DNA from: an uncultured Bacilli bacterium
GTDB lineage: Bacteria > Bacillota_I > Bacilli_A > RF39 > UBA660
NCBI GenBank assembly: GCA_947589375.1
Contig: CANQAO010000071.1
Span: forward strand, 1 to 5,545
Direction of reading: 5' to 3'
DNA: 5,545 nucleotides
In this document: positions 1 to 5,474 of the stretch, piece by piece
Layout of the letters: each line of letters opens with the position of its first letter
How positions within the stretch are numbered: the stretch's first letter is position 1
Translations under genes and position numbers: made by a program
Notes under the pieces: generated by a model
Told to the model about the DNA's origin: nothing
The model's input: the letters and a program-made list of their open reading frames with translations, nothing else
Database searches by the model: none

Positions 1-76
1 TCACCTGTAAATTATAGGTTACAATCCTCTAATTAGAAACTATTTATAAACTGTCCAACTTTTGGGGTTCAGTTCA
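1..76 (-). mobile_element. Probable end of an IS3-family insertion sequence (partial)
   Basis: Read on the minus strand from 76 leftwards, the sequence opens TGAACTGAACCCC, continues AAAAGTTGGACAG, and then becomes AT-rich. A terminus with ACCCC, a short A-run and GTTGGACA is typical of IS3-family (IS150-like) terminal inverted repeats; this is recalled family knowledge, not a search. The body of the element would lie left of the window. The last bases at the left edge read ACAGGTGA on the minus strand, which could be a ribosome binding site for a first transposase ORF just outside; this is inference. No transposase coding sequence is visible, so the family call rests on the terminus alone. 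The tip overlaps the asnB stop codon (74-76), and no terminator for the asnB operon is seen here. Confidence 0.55.
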
Positions 77-1921
77 AGCTATATGTTTTTCAAAATCGAT
101 AAAGAAAGTTTTGTACCATACTAGAAAGACATAAACATTCCATATTTTACGGCAGTTGTTTTTCTTTCCTTTATAATGATCATCTAACATTTTATTTAAT
201 AGTTTAACATTGAAAAATTCATGGGCAAATTCAGCATTAAATATTTCCTTAGCTTGATGATAATATTTTTCTTCTCTAAACCATTTAATAATTGGAACTG
301 GGAAGCCTTTTTTTGGTCTTTTATACCACGCTTCAGGAATTCTTTTTGATGCCGCTTTTCTTAAAATGTATTTAGTGGTATCATGAGATAGTTTATAATC
401 TGTAGGGATGGTACTAGCTAAAGCAAAGACTTCTTTGTCTAAAATAGGGACTCTAAGTTCTAAAGAATTAGCCATACTCATTTTATCAGCTTTTAGCAAA
501 ATATCGTTTGGAAGCCAGAAGTGCATATCTAAATATTGCATTTTAGTTAGATCATCTTTATCTTTAACTTCATCATAATAAGGCTTTGTAATATCCTGAA
601 AAGTGACACTACTTTTATATTTATCGGTTAAGATCTTATTGGCATCTTTATTACCGAAAACAAAGGCGTTACCGACATAATAATCTTCAATTTTACTGCC
701 TCCTTTAGTTAAAAAGTTTTTACCATGAAAATCAGGAAAGATAGATACTAAACCTTTAATCGCTTTTCTTAAAAATAAAGGCAGTTTACGATATTTAATT
801 AATAAGTCATCTTCTTTATAAAAAGTATAGCCCCCAAATAATTCATCAGCCCCTTCACCCGATAAAACCACTTTTACATGTTTACTAGCTAAAGCTGATA
901 AAAAGTAAAGGGGAACCGCTGATAAATTAGCTGTTGGTTCATCCGCATAGAATTGTACTTTATCGATAACGTTAAAGAAGTCATCAGAGTTTATTAGTTC
1001 ATTTATGTTTTGAATATTTAAAATATCTGATAGTTCTTTGGCATAAGGCACCTCATTAAAGTTTTTATAATCAAAGCCAACAGAGAACGTTTTATCTGGT
1101 TTTAAATAAGAAACGACATAAGATGAATCAATTCCCCCTGAAAGATAGGCGCCAAGTGGCACATCACTAATCAAATGCGTGTCGATGGAAGCCGTTACTG
1201 TATCATCGATTTTTTTAACTAAAGCATCAAAATCTTGGGGCTGGCTATCGAAAACTATTTGGTAGTATTTTTGAGTTTGGACTTTATCTTGCTTCATATC
1301 ATATTTTAAATAATGACCTGGTAATAGTTTGAATATTCCTTTAAAGAAAGTTTCTTCTAAGACTGAAGTTTGGAAAGTTAAATAAGGTTTTAAAGCATCT
1401 TTGTTGATTGCTTTTTTAAAATCAGGATTTAAAAGAAAACTTTTAATTTCTGAACCAAACATAAAAGTACCATTCATGTTACCATAGTAAAAAGGTTTTT
1501 GGCCAAAATGGTCACGGGCTCCAAAAAGAATTTTATTTTTCTTATCCCAAATGACAAAAGCAAACATTCCTCTTAATTTACTAACGATGTTTTCTTTATA
1601 TTCTTCATAGCCATGGATAATAACTTCGGTATCGGCATTAGTTTTAAAGATATGACCTTTTTTAATTAAATCTTCTTTAATTGATTTAAAGTTATAAATC
1701 TCACCATTAAAAGTGATAACCAGGCTATCATCTTCATTAGTCATTGGCTGTCTACCACCCGCTAAATCGATAATTGATAACCTTCTAAATCCCATAGCGA
1801 TATCGTCATCGATATAGTAATTTTCGTCATCGGGTCCGCGGTGGGCGATAGAATCAGTCATTTTTTTAATTGTTTTTCTTTTTTTATCTTTTTTATTTAT
1901 ATATCCACAAAAACCACACAT
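74..1921 (-). CDS. asnB: Glutamine-dependent asparagine synthetase-type amidotransferase (AsnB family)
   Basis: This 615-residue cytoplasmic enzyme transfers ammonia from glutamine to an ATP-activated carboxylate, classically Asp to Asn. The start is ATG at 1921 and not the ATG at 1948: it follows AAAGGAGG at 8 nt, and it puts Cys2 directly after Met, as the N-terminal nucleophile glutaminase requires. The class II glutaminase domain (about 2-190) shows C2, RGPDD (28-32), RRLSIIDL (46-53), NGEIYN (72-77) and D97. The synthetase domain (about 230-560) shows the PP-loop SGGIDSS (261-267) and LSGEGADELFGGY (353-365), then a RVPILDK segment. Both active sites look intact and the length is normal. 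It is last in the operon, 14 nt after the ATP-grasp ligase gene. That context suggests the acceptor may be a cell-wall D-Asp residue and not free Asp, as for lactococcal AsnH; this is inference. The TGA stop lies in the tip of an insertion sequence end, so the last few residues may not be the ancestral ones. Confidence 0.95.
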   Translation of the reverse strand: MCGFCGYINKKDKKRKTIKKMTDSIAHRGPDDENYYIDDDIAMGFRRLSIIDLAGGRQPMTNEDDSLVITFNGEIYNFKSIKEDLIKKGHIFKTNADTEVIIHGYEEYKENIVSKLRGMFAFVIWDKKNKILFGARDHFGQKPFYYGNMNGTFMFGSEIKSFLLNPDFKKAINKDALKPYLTFQTSVLEETFFKGIFKLLPGHYLKYDMKQDKVQTQKYYQIVFDSQPQDFDALVKKIDDTVTASIDTHLISDVPLGAYLSGGIDSSYVVSYLKPDKTFSVGFDYKNFNEVPYAKELSDILNIQNINELINSDDFFNVIDKVQFYADEPTANLSAVPLYFLSALASKHVKVVLSGEGADELFGGYTFYKEDDLLIKYRKLPLFLRKAIKGLVSIFPDFHGKNFLTKGGSKIEDYYVGNAFVFGNKDANKILTDKYKSSVTFQDITKPYYDEVKDKDDLTKMQYLDMHFWLPNDILLKADKMSMANSLELRVPILDKEVFALASTIPTDYKLSHDTTKYILRKAASKRIPEAWYKRPKKGFPVPIIKWFREEKYYHQAKEIFNAEFAHEFFNVKLLNKMLDDHYKGKKNNCRKIWNVYVFLVWYKTFFIDFEKHIA

Positions 1922-1929
1922 AAGCTTGT

Positions 1930-1937
1930 CCTCCTTT
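1930..1937 (-). promoter_or_regulatory. Ribosome binding site deciding the asnB start
   Basis: The minus strand reads AAAGGAGG, a near-perfect Shine-Dalgarno match, with the ATG 8 nt downstream (codon 1919-1921). It overlaps the TAA stop of the preceding ATP-grasp gene (1936-1938), giving TAAAGGAGG. This favours tight or coupled translation and rules out the longer asnB reading from 1948, which would begin inside the upstream gene. Confidence 0.9.
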
Positions 1938-3144
1938 AGTATTTCCAATAACCATTTTTGAAATCTTTATAATATCTAAAATGTTTTCTAATTAAAAACA
2001 AAAGACGTTTAAAAGGCATATCTTTTTTATAAACTAATGGATTAGTTACTTTACCTTGTTTATATAATGTTAATGCTTCTTTTTTAAAGCGTTCATTGAC
2101 CACATATTTTTTAATAATTTTTTTAGGTACATAGGTAAGTAGAACCTCTTTATCAGCTAATACAAAATCTTTTTCTTTACCATAAACTAAATCATCAACT
2201 ACTAACTTAACTAAATTATAGCCAGCTGCCGTAACATAATAACTACATCTACCTTGACGGGCGTTTATTTCTAAAATTTTATATTTACCATCACGTTTGT
2301 CGTATTTAATATCTAATTCGGCTAAACCTTTAAAATGGATTTTTTCCATAAAATCTTTAAATTGCATAATGACTTTTTTATCATAGCCATTAGTACTAAA
2401 GCCATTAATTAAACAAGCTGCATTGCCGACCATCTTAGAAGTGTGTTCTTGAAGGCCAATTTGGGCGAAAGCAAAAAGTTCACATTTACCTTTACTAGAA
2501 CAATAAACAACACCATCAAATAAGGCACTATCATCACCAGGAATATATTCTTGAATAATTAATTTGCCTTTATAAGCACTTTTGCGAAAGCAGTCTAAAG
2601 TATAATTAACTTCTTCCATATTGTTTAATTTATATATTTTTTTCTTGCCTTCAAAGTCGATATGATTAAAATCGATGACATTAGTAGGTTTAATAATGAT
2701 TGGAAAACCAAAATCTAATTTTAATTCATCATTTAAATCATAGACAATAGTTTTGGGCAAAAAACCATAATCTTTATATTTTTCATAAAACAAATCTTTC
2801 ATCATTAAAGAATCTAAAAAATCTAAATCTACATAGTTAAAGACAATACGTTTATCTAGTTTGTTTTTATTTAAAACGAGATTACGGGCATAAGTTTCAT
2901 TAGAACTAATGCAGACAATTTTGTTCGCTTTAATATTTTTAACGTAGTCATTAAGCGCGATAGGGAAAGTTTTACTATCCCATAACCTAGAATCATAAGT
3001 TGCTTCAATAATGCTTGAGTGATTGACAAAGCTCATCGATTTATTAGCTAATACTTTTACTTTTCGATTATATATTTCATGAGCACATCTAGCCATATAA
3101 TAAGCATTGGCATCACTGCCGATAATAATTATTTCAAAATCCAT
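1936..3144 (-). CDS. ATP-grasp amino acid ligase, D-aspartate ligase-like
   Basis: This 402-residue cytoplasmic protein has an N-terminal nucleotide-binding-like segment, IIIIGSDANAYYMARCAHE (5-23). That matches the GSDxNxYxMAR opening I know from the carboxylate-amine ligase family that contains D-aspartate ligase (COG3919-like). ATP-grasp features follow: a Lys at 116, PIIIKPTN (148-155), IIQEYIPGDDSA (196-207), and the metal and nucleotide site ELDIKYD (276-282) with EINARQGR (292-299), then YYVTAAGYN (302-310). No signal peptide or membrane segment is evident. The C-terminal 60 residues are Lys- and Tyr-rich. Such enzymes use ATP to join a carboxylate to an amine; D-aspartate ligase adds D-Asp to the Lys side chain of peptidoglycan precursors. 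The racemase upstream (14 nt gap) and the Asn-synthetase-type amidotransferase downstream (14 nt gap) fit that role. The ATG at 3144 follows AAAGGA (3154-3159) at 9 nt. The substrate is inferred, and another amino acid or peptide ligase activity is possible. Confidence 0.85.
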   Translation of the reverse strand: MDFEIIIIGSDANAYYMARCAHEIYNRKVKVLANKSMSFVNHSSIIEATYDSRLWDSKTFPIALNDYVKNIKANKIVCISSNETYARNLVLNKNKLDKRIVFNYVDLDFLDSLMMKDLFYEKYKDYGFLPKTIVYDLNDELKLDFGFPIIIKPTNVIDFNHIDFEGKKKIYKLNNMEEVNYTLDCFRKSAYKGKLIIQEYIPGDDSALFDGVVYCSSKGKCELFAFAQIGLQEHTSKMVGNAACLINGFSTNGYDKKVIMQFKDFMEKIHFKGLAELDIKYDKRDGKYKILEINARQGRCSYYVTAAGYNLVKLVVDDLVYGKEKDFVLADKEVLLTYVPKKIIKKYVVNERFKKEALTLYKQGKVTNPLVYKKDMPFKRLLFLIRKHFRYYKDFKNGYWKY

Positions 3145-3158
3145 ATTATCAAATCCTT

Positions 3159-4313
3159 TTAATATTTTATTTCGGTATAGTTGTTTTTTTCTTTATATAC
3201 TCTTGGAACCCGATTAGTAATTGCAGTAAGTAGTCCATAAGCATTAACGCCTAATTCATGAGCACGTTTACTAAGATTATCGTAAATAATTACTTCATCA
3301 TGTAATTTGACGGAATCGTCAATTTTAATAGTGGCCATGTCCATGGCAATTTCACCGACAATAGGATATGCTTTACCATTGATATTAACAGTATGTCCTT
3401 CATTTTGTTTTAATAAACCATCCGCATAACCTATCGGCATAAGTCCAATTTTAATATCTTCATTAGCCACATATTTAGCTCCATAACCGATATATTCACC
3501 CTTTTTAACATTTTTAATACACATAATTTCTGAACGAAGAGTAAGGGCCGTTTTTAAATTTAGATCATTTGAAAGGCTTACTGGACTAATGTGATGTTTT
3601 TTAAGATAAAGATTTCTTTTAATTAATCTAAGCCCAGTTGGTTCGGCCATTTTTTGAGCGAAACCATAAAGGGCAATTCCAAGACGAATTCCATTCGCAA
3701 AATCTGGTTTCGGATGATTGACCAAAGTTAATGATCTTCCAAGATGAATGATAGGAATTTTCGCCAAATCAATTAAACTGGTAAGGTCTTTAAAATTTTG
3801 AAGGGCATCATCCCAATGTTTATCCCAAATGCCACTAGTGGCAAAATGAGTATAAATTCCTTCTAATTTCATATTACTAGTTTGTAGTGCATCAAATACT
3901 TTTTTAACTTCATTTTTATCTTTAAAACCTAAACGGTTCATACCACTATCAATTTTAATATGGGCTTTTAATTTTAAAGATGTATCTAATTCTTTGAAAT
4001 ACTCCATATCAGGAATAGTAATAGTGATATTATTTTCAGTACAAATATTTAAATATTCGTGATTAATAGGCTCTAAGCACAGAATTGGAATATCTTTGTT
4101 TCTTTTTCTAACGCTTAAGCATTCTTCTAAAGATGAAGCGGCTAAATAATTGATGCCTCCTTTAATTAAACTATTAACAATATAGTCTCCATGTCCATAA
4201 CCATTGGCTTTAACTACGCCAAAATAATATTTATAAGGATATTTTTGGACGATATCTTTAACGTTATTTTCTAAAACATCTAAATCAATTAGGGCATAAG
4301 TTTTTCGATACAT
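3159..4313 (-). CDS. alr: Alanine racemase-family PLP racemase
   Basis: This 384-residue cytoplasmic fold-type III PLP enzyme interconverts L- and D-Ala in the best-known members, supplying D-Ala for peptidoglycan. The N-terminal barrel carries VVKANGYGHG with PLP-binding K35, HIKIDSGMNRLGF (118-130, likely carbamylated K120, Arg127), THFATSG (155-161) and NGIRLGIALYG (207-217, R210 near the PLP ring nitrogen). The C-terminal domain carries IGYGAKY with catalytic Y277, LMPIGYADG (291-299), AMDM (323-326) and RVPRVY (368-373). Length is normal and the main catalytic residues are present. Three motifs deviate: the usual ANS/AAS phosphate-site motif is GRS (192-194), VGR before the MD motif is VGE (319-321), and the usual YE near the C terminus is YG (359-360). 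The ATG at 4313 follows AAGGTGAT (4317-4324). It is the first gene of the operon. Alanine is the default substrate; another one, such as Asp or Ser, is possible from context but not shown. Confidence 0.93.
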   Translation of the reverse strand: MYRKTYALIDLDVLENNVKDIVQKYPYKYYFGVVKANGYGHGDYIVNSLIKGGINYLAASSLEECLSVRKRNKDIPILCLEPINHEYLNICTENNITITIPDMEYFKELDTSLKLKAHIKIDSGMNRLGFKDKNEVKKVFDALQTSNMKLEGIYTHFATSGIWDKHWDDALQNFKDLTSLIDLAKIPIIHLGRSLTLVNHPKPDFANGIRLGIALYGFAQKMAEPTGLRLIKRNLYLKKHHISPVSLSNDLNLKTALTLRSEIMCIKNVKKGEYIGYGAKYVANEDIKIGLMPIGYADGLLKQNEGHTVNINGKAYPIVGEIAMDMATIKIDDSVKLHDEVIIYDNLSKRAHELGVNAYGLLTAITNRVPRVYKEKNNYTEIKY

Positions 4314-4337
4314 ATAATCACCTTTTCTCTATAAATA

Positions 4338-4366
4338 ATTATATAATATTTTATAAGGGAAAGCAA
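4338..4366 (-). promoter_or_regulatory. Predicted sigma-A promoter for the alr operon
   Basis: On the minus strand, TTGCTT (4361-4366) is followed after 17 bp by a consensus TATAAT (4338-4343). Transcription would start near 4331, giving a short leader that contains AAGGTGAT (4317-4324) before the alr ATG. The -10 is perfect but the -35 is weak (TTG only), and the area is AT-rich enough for other -10-like hexamers, so the exact box is tentative. Confidence 0.55.
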
Positions 4367-4396
4367 ACGTTAAGTGAATGACAGACAAATGTAAAT

Positions 4397-4431
4397 GAAA
4401 AAAATGTCAAATAAATCTGTACATTTTTTTC
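4397..4431. repeat. Perfect 11-bp inverted repeat in the divergent promoter region
   Basis: GAAAAAAATGT (4397-4407) and ACATTTTTTTC (4421-4431) are exact reverse complements separated by 13 nt. The right arm includes part of the rightward -35 box (4418-4423). Because both neighbouring genes point away from here, a terminator is not expected; an operator or a remnant structure is more plausible. A second, imperfect pairing exists between ATGACAGA (4378-4385) and TCTGTACAT (4416-4424). Confidence 0.6.
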
Positions 4432-4446
4432 TGGTTGTGATATAAT
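4418..4446 (+). promoter_or_regulatory. Extended -10 promoter for the two rightward genes
   Basis: TATAAT (4441-4446) is preceded by TG at 4438-4439, giving the extended -10 form TGATATAAT. A weak -35, TGTACA (4418-4423), sits at 17 bp. The predicted transcript begins near 4453, only about 16 nt before the ATG at 4469. This makes the GTG at 4457 an unlikely start, since it would be almost leaderless and without a ribosome binding site. Confidence 0.7.
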
Positions 4447-4453
4447 ACATGTC

Positions 4454-4461
4454 AAGGTGAT
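4454..4461 (+). promoter_or_regulatory. Ribosome binding site deciding the start at 4469
   Basis: AAGGTGAT pairs well with the 16S rRNA tail and lies 7 nt before the ATG at 4469 (9 nt from the AAGGTG core). The same AAGGTGAT variant precedes alr on the other strand. The in-frame GTG at 4457 lies inside this site. Confidence 0.7.
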
Positions 4462-4468
4462 TGGAATT

Positions 4469-5002
4469 ATGATCGAAACAATTAAGGAAACACTTAATTC
4501 AAATAATGCTATTACCGAGGAAGTTAAAGAGAACTTATTAGAACTTATTATCCTCTTTAATGATCAATTTAAAGATGTCGATTTGACTAATTTAAATGAG
4601 AGGCTTAAAACATTAAAGATAAAAAGGGAAAGCATGTTTTTGGTGAAGTTACCATGTAAATATAATCCATTTACAAATGAACTTTTAATCAATCTTGGAC
4701 TATTTGAAGAATGTGATGCGAAACACTGGCTAATGCACTGTTTACTTGGAATAATTACCGCTAAAGATAATTACTATGGATTTGCTGGCTCAGAAAATAC
4801 TTTAGTCGCGCTTAATGAGGGGTATACCGAAATTATTACGAATAATTTAGTAGGGGATGTCGATAATAATTTCTTTACTGATGAAATTATTATTACAAAC
4901 TTAATAAGCAAGGCAATAGGACTTGATGTTTTATATAATGCTTATTTTAAAAATGATTCAAAAAGTGTAATAAGGGCAATGATTGAAGCGGAGGGTAAAT
5001 AA
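4469..5002 (+). CDS. Uncharacterised protein, zincin-like with a degenerate HExxH motif
   Basis: This 177-residue acidic, apparently cytoplasmic protein has no signal peptide or membrane span. I do not recognise a named family with certainty. The layout recalls uncharacterised metallopeptidase-like proteins of low-GC bacteria and their phages: an N-terminal helical part ending in LNERLKTLKI (42-51), a strand-like YNPFTNELLIN (65-75), a helix that normally carries HExxH, and LNEGYTE (115-121), whose Glu would be the third zinc ligand, followed by a helical C-terminal domain. Here the helix reads HWLMH (86-90): both His remain but the catalytic Glu is Trp, so classic proteolysis is unlikely. 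The ATG at 4469 is chosen over GTG 4457 on ribosome binding site and promoter spacing. It is first in a two-gene unit, with only 1 nt between its stop and the next start. Coding is well supported; the fold is a moderate guess and the role is unknown. Confidence 0.8.
   Translation: MIETIKETLNSNNAITEEVKENLLELIILFNDQFKDVDLTNLNERLKTLKIKRESMFLVKLPCKYNPFTNELLINLGLFEECDAKHWLMHCLLGIITAKDNYYGFAGSENTLVALNEGYTEIITNNLVGDVDNNFFTDEIIITNLISKAIGLDVLYNAYFKNDSKSVIRAMIEAEGK
4990..4994 (+). promoter_or_regulatory. Ribosome binding site for the 106-residue gene
   Basis: GGAGG, 9 nt before the ATG at 5004, lies inside the last codons of the upstream gene. It supports ATG 5004 over the in-frame TTG at 4983, which has no comparable site. 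Confidence 0.75.
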
Positions 5003-5003
5003 A

Positions 5004-5324
5004 ATGGAAAAAAGTATGGAACAAAAAATGGAACATGTACAAAGTGTCTTAGATGCTTGTAAGAGAAATTATATTAACAAAGATTTTTATTCTAGAAATG
5101 GTAGTTCTAAGGAAGCTTTTTCAGCTGTCGCAGGTTTTTCTTCAGTTACTGCTAGAGAAACTTTTAATTGGATTGGAGGGTATTGTTTAGCTGAAAATAT
5201 TACTCCAGAAGATGCACAGGAAATAGTTAATATTGCTAATAATACAATAGTAGAGATTGAACACAATAAAATAATTGTTGATCCTTCGGCTGTGAAACAA
5301 CCAAGTACGAAGCAAATAAAGTAG
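5004..5324 (+). CDS. Small hypothetical protein (106 aa)
   Basis: I do not recognise this protein. It begins with a polar, Met-rich, probably helical stretch (Met at 1, 5 and 9, so nearby in-frame starts exist). A compact central part (about 35-85) follows, with AFSAVAGFSSVTARETFNWI (38-57) and helix-like EDAQEIVNIANN (69-80). It ends in a short strand-like EIEHNKIIVD and a Lys/Ser/Pro tail. There is no signal peptide, transmembrane segment or cysteine-pair metal site; two single Cys occur at 19 and 61. It is translated directly after the zincin-like gene (1 nt gap), so the two products are probably made together and may work together. A terminator overlapping the stop codon closes the unit. 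The coding call rests on the ribosome binding site, spacing and plausible composition; the function is unknown. Confidence 0.75.
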   Translation: MEKSMEQKMEHVQSVLDACKRNYINKDFYSRNGSSKEAFSAVAGFSSVTARETFNWIGGYCLAENITPEDAQEIVNIANNTIVEIEHNKIIVDPSAVKQPSTKQIK

Positions 5325-5340
5325 GGAAGCCTGCTTTTTT
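5318..5340 (+). terminator. Rho-independent terminator ending the two-gene unit
   Basis: AAAGTAGG (5318-5325) pairs with CCTGCTTT (5330-5337), including one G-U pair, around a GAAG loop, and a run of six T (5335-5340) follows. The TAG stop codon of the 106-residue gene (5322-5324) is inside the left arm. The next promoter starts only four bases later. Confidence 0.75.
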
Positions 5341-5343
5341 AAT

Positions 5344-5372
5344 TTGACAAGGGTCTAACTCTGTGTTATCAT
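5344..5372 (+). promoter_or_regulatory. Near-consensus sigma-A promoter facing right
   Basis: A perfect -35 TTGACA (5344-5349), a 17-bp spacer and TATCAT (5367-5372, 5 of 6 to TATAAT) give the strongest promoter in the window. Transcription would start near 5379. No substantial gene follows inside the window: only a hairpin, a four-codon ORF and then a possible insertion sequence end from 5475. Confidence 0.75.
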
Positions 5373-5380
5373 GTATATAG

Positions 5381-5396
5381 ATGAAGGAAACTTCAT
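5381..5396 (+). promoter_or_regulatory. 5' hairpin with GAAA tetraloop
   Basis: ATGAAG (5381-5386) and CTTCAT (5391-5396) form a perfect 6-bp stem closed by a GAAA loop of the stable GNRA type. It lies at the predicted 5' end of the transcript from the promoter at 5344-5372, where such hairpins often protect mRNA or form part of a leader. It has no T-tract, so it is not a terminator. Confidence 0.5.
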
Positions 5397-5409
5397 ACAA
5401 TAAAAAAGG

Positions 5410-5437
5410 AACATTCAATGTGTCTTTGTTGAGTGTT
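5410..5437 (+). promoter_or_regulatory. Second leader hairpin enclosing the small ORF
   Basis: AACATTCA (5410-5417) can pair along its full length with TGAGTGTT (5430-5437), using one G-U pair, around a 12-nt loop. The loop holds the start and most codons of the Met-Cys-Leu-Cys ORF, and the ribosome binding site AAAGGA (5405-5410) lies at the base of the stem. Ribosome occupancy of the ORF would open this stem, which is the layout of translation-controlled leaders. This is structural inference only. Confidence 0.35.
5418..5432 (+). CDS. Possible four-residue leader peptide ORF (Met-Cys-Leu-Cys)
   Basis: ATG TGT CTT TGT TGA follows AAAGGA (5405-5410) at an ideal 7 nt and lies about 40 nt downstream of the predicted start of a very strong promoter. 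Short Cys-bearing ORFs in such a position can act as leader peptides for attenuation, either by an amino acid supply or by a ribosome-targeting drug. No regulated gene is visible: the next 40 nt are AT-rich and a possible insertion sequence end begins at 5475. Such a short ORF can easily arise by chance, so the call depends on its promoter and ribosome binding site context. Confidence 0.3.
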   Translation: MCLC

Positions 5438-5474
5438 GCCGTTTTGTTATGGTATCACCTAATTCATAGTAAAT

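Noticed and set aside
4..23. Palindrome-like CCTGTAAATTATAGG and TGTAA/TTACA repeats near the left edge
   Set aside because: Short and imperfect in AT-rich DNA inside a probable insertion sequence end; not distinguishable from chance.
1922..1948. asnB starting at the ATG at 1948 (624 residues)
   Set aside because: It would overlap the ATP-grasp gene and put nine residues before the Met-Cys that must be N-terminal for the glutaminase nucleophile. The ATG at 1921 has an excellent ribosome binding site.
4397..4431. The inverted repeat as a bidirectional terminator
   Set aside because: Stem arms are almost all A/T with no GC-rich core, and both neighbouring genes are transcribed away from it, so there is nothing to terminate here.
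4457..4468. GTG start at 4457 for the zincin-like gene
   Set aside because: It would be about 4 nt from the predicted transcript start, and its codon is part of the ribosome binding site for the ATG at 4469.
4983..5003. TTG start at 4983 for the 106-residue gene
   Set aside because: It would overlap the upstream gene; GGAGG sits at the right distance for the ATG at 5004.
5236..5418. 60-residue minus-strand ORF at the right
   Set aside because: It lies antisense across the 3' end of the 106-residue gene, its terminator and the strong promoter, and it has no ribosome binding site or recognisable domain. It is a chance frame.
5450..5467. Six-codon ORF ATG GTA TCA CCT AAT TCA TAG and a small GGT/ACC hairpin after the mini-ORF
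   Set aside because: No ribosome binding site at proper distance and very short arms; likely coincidence.
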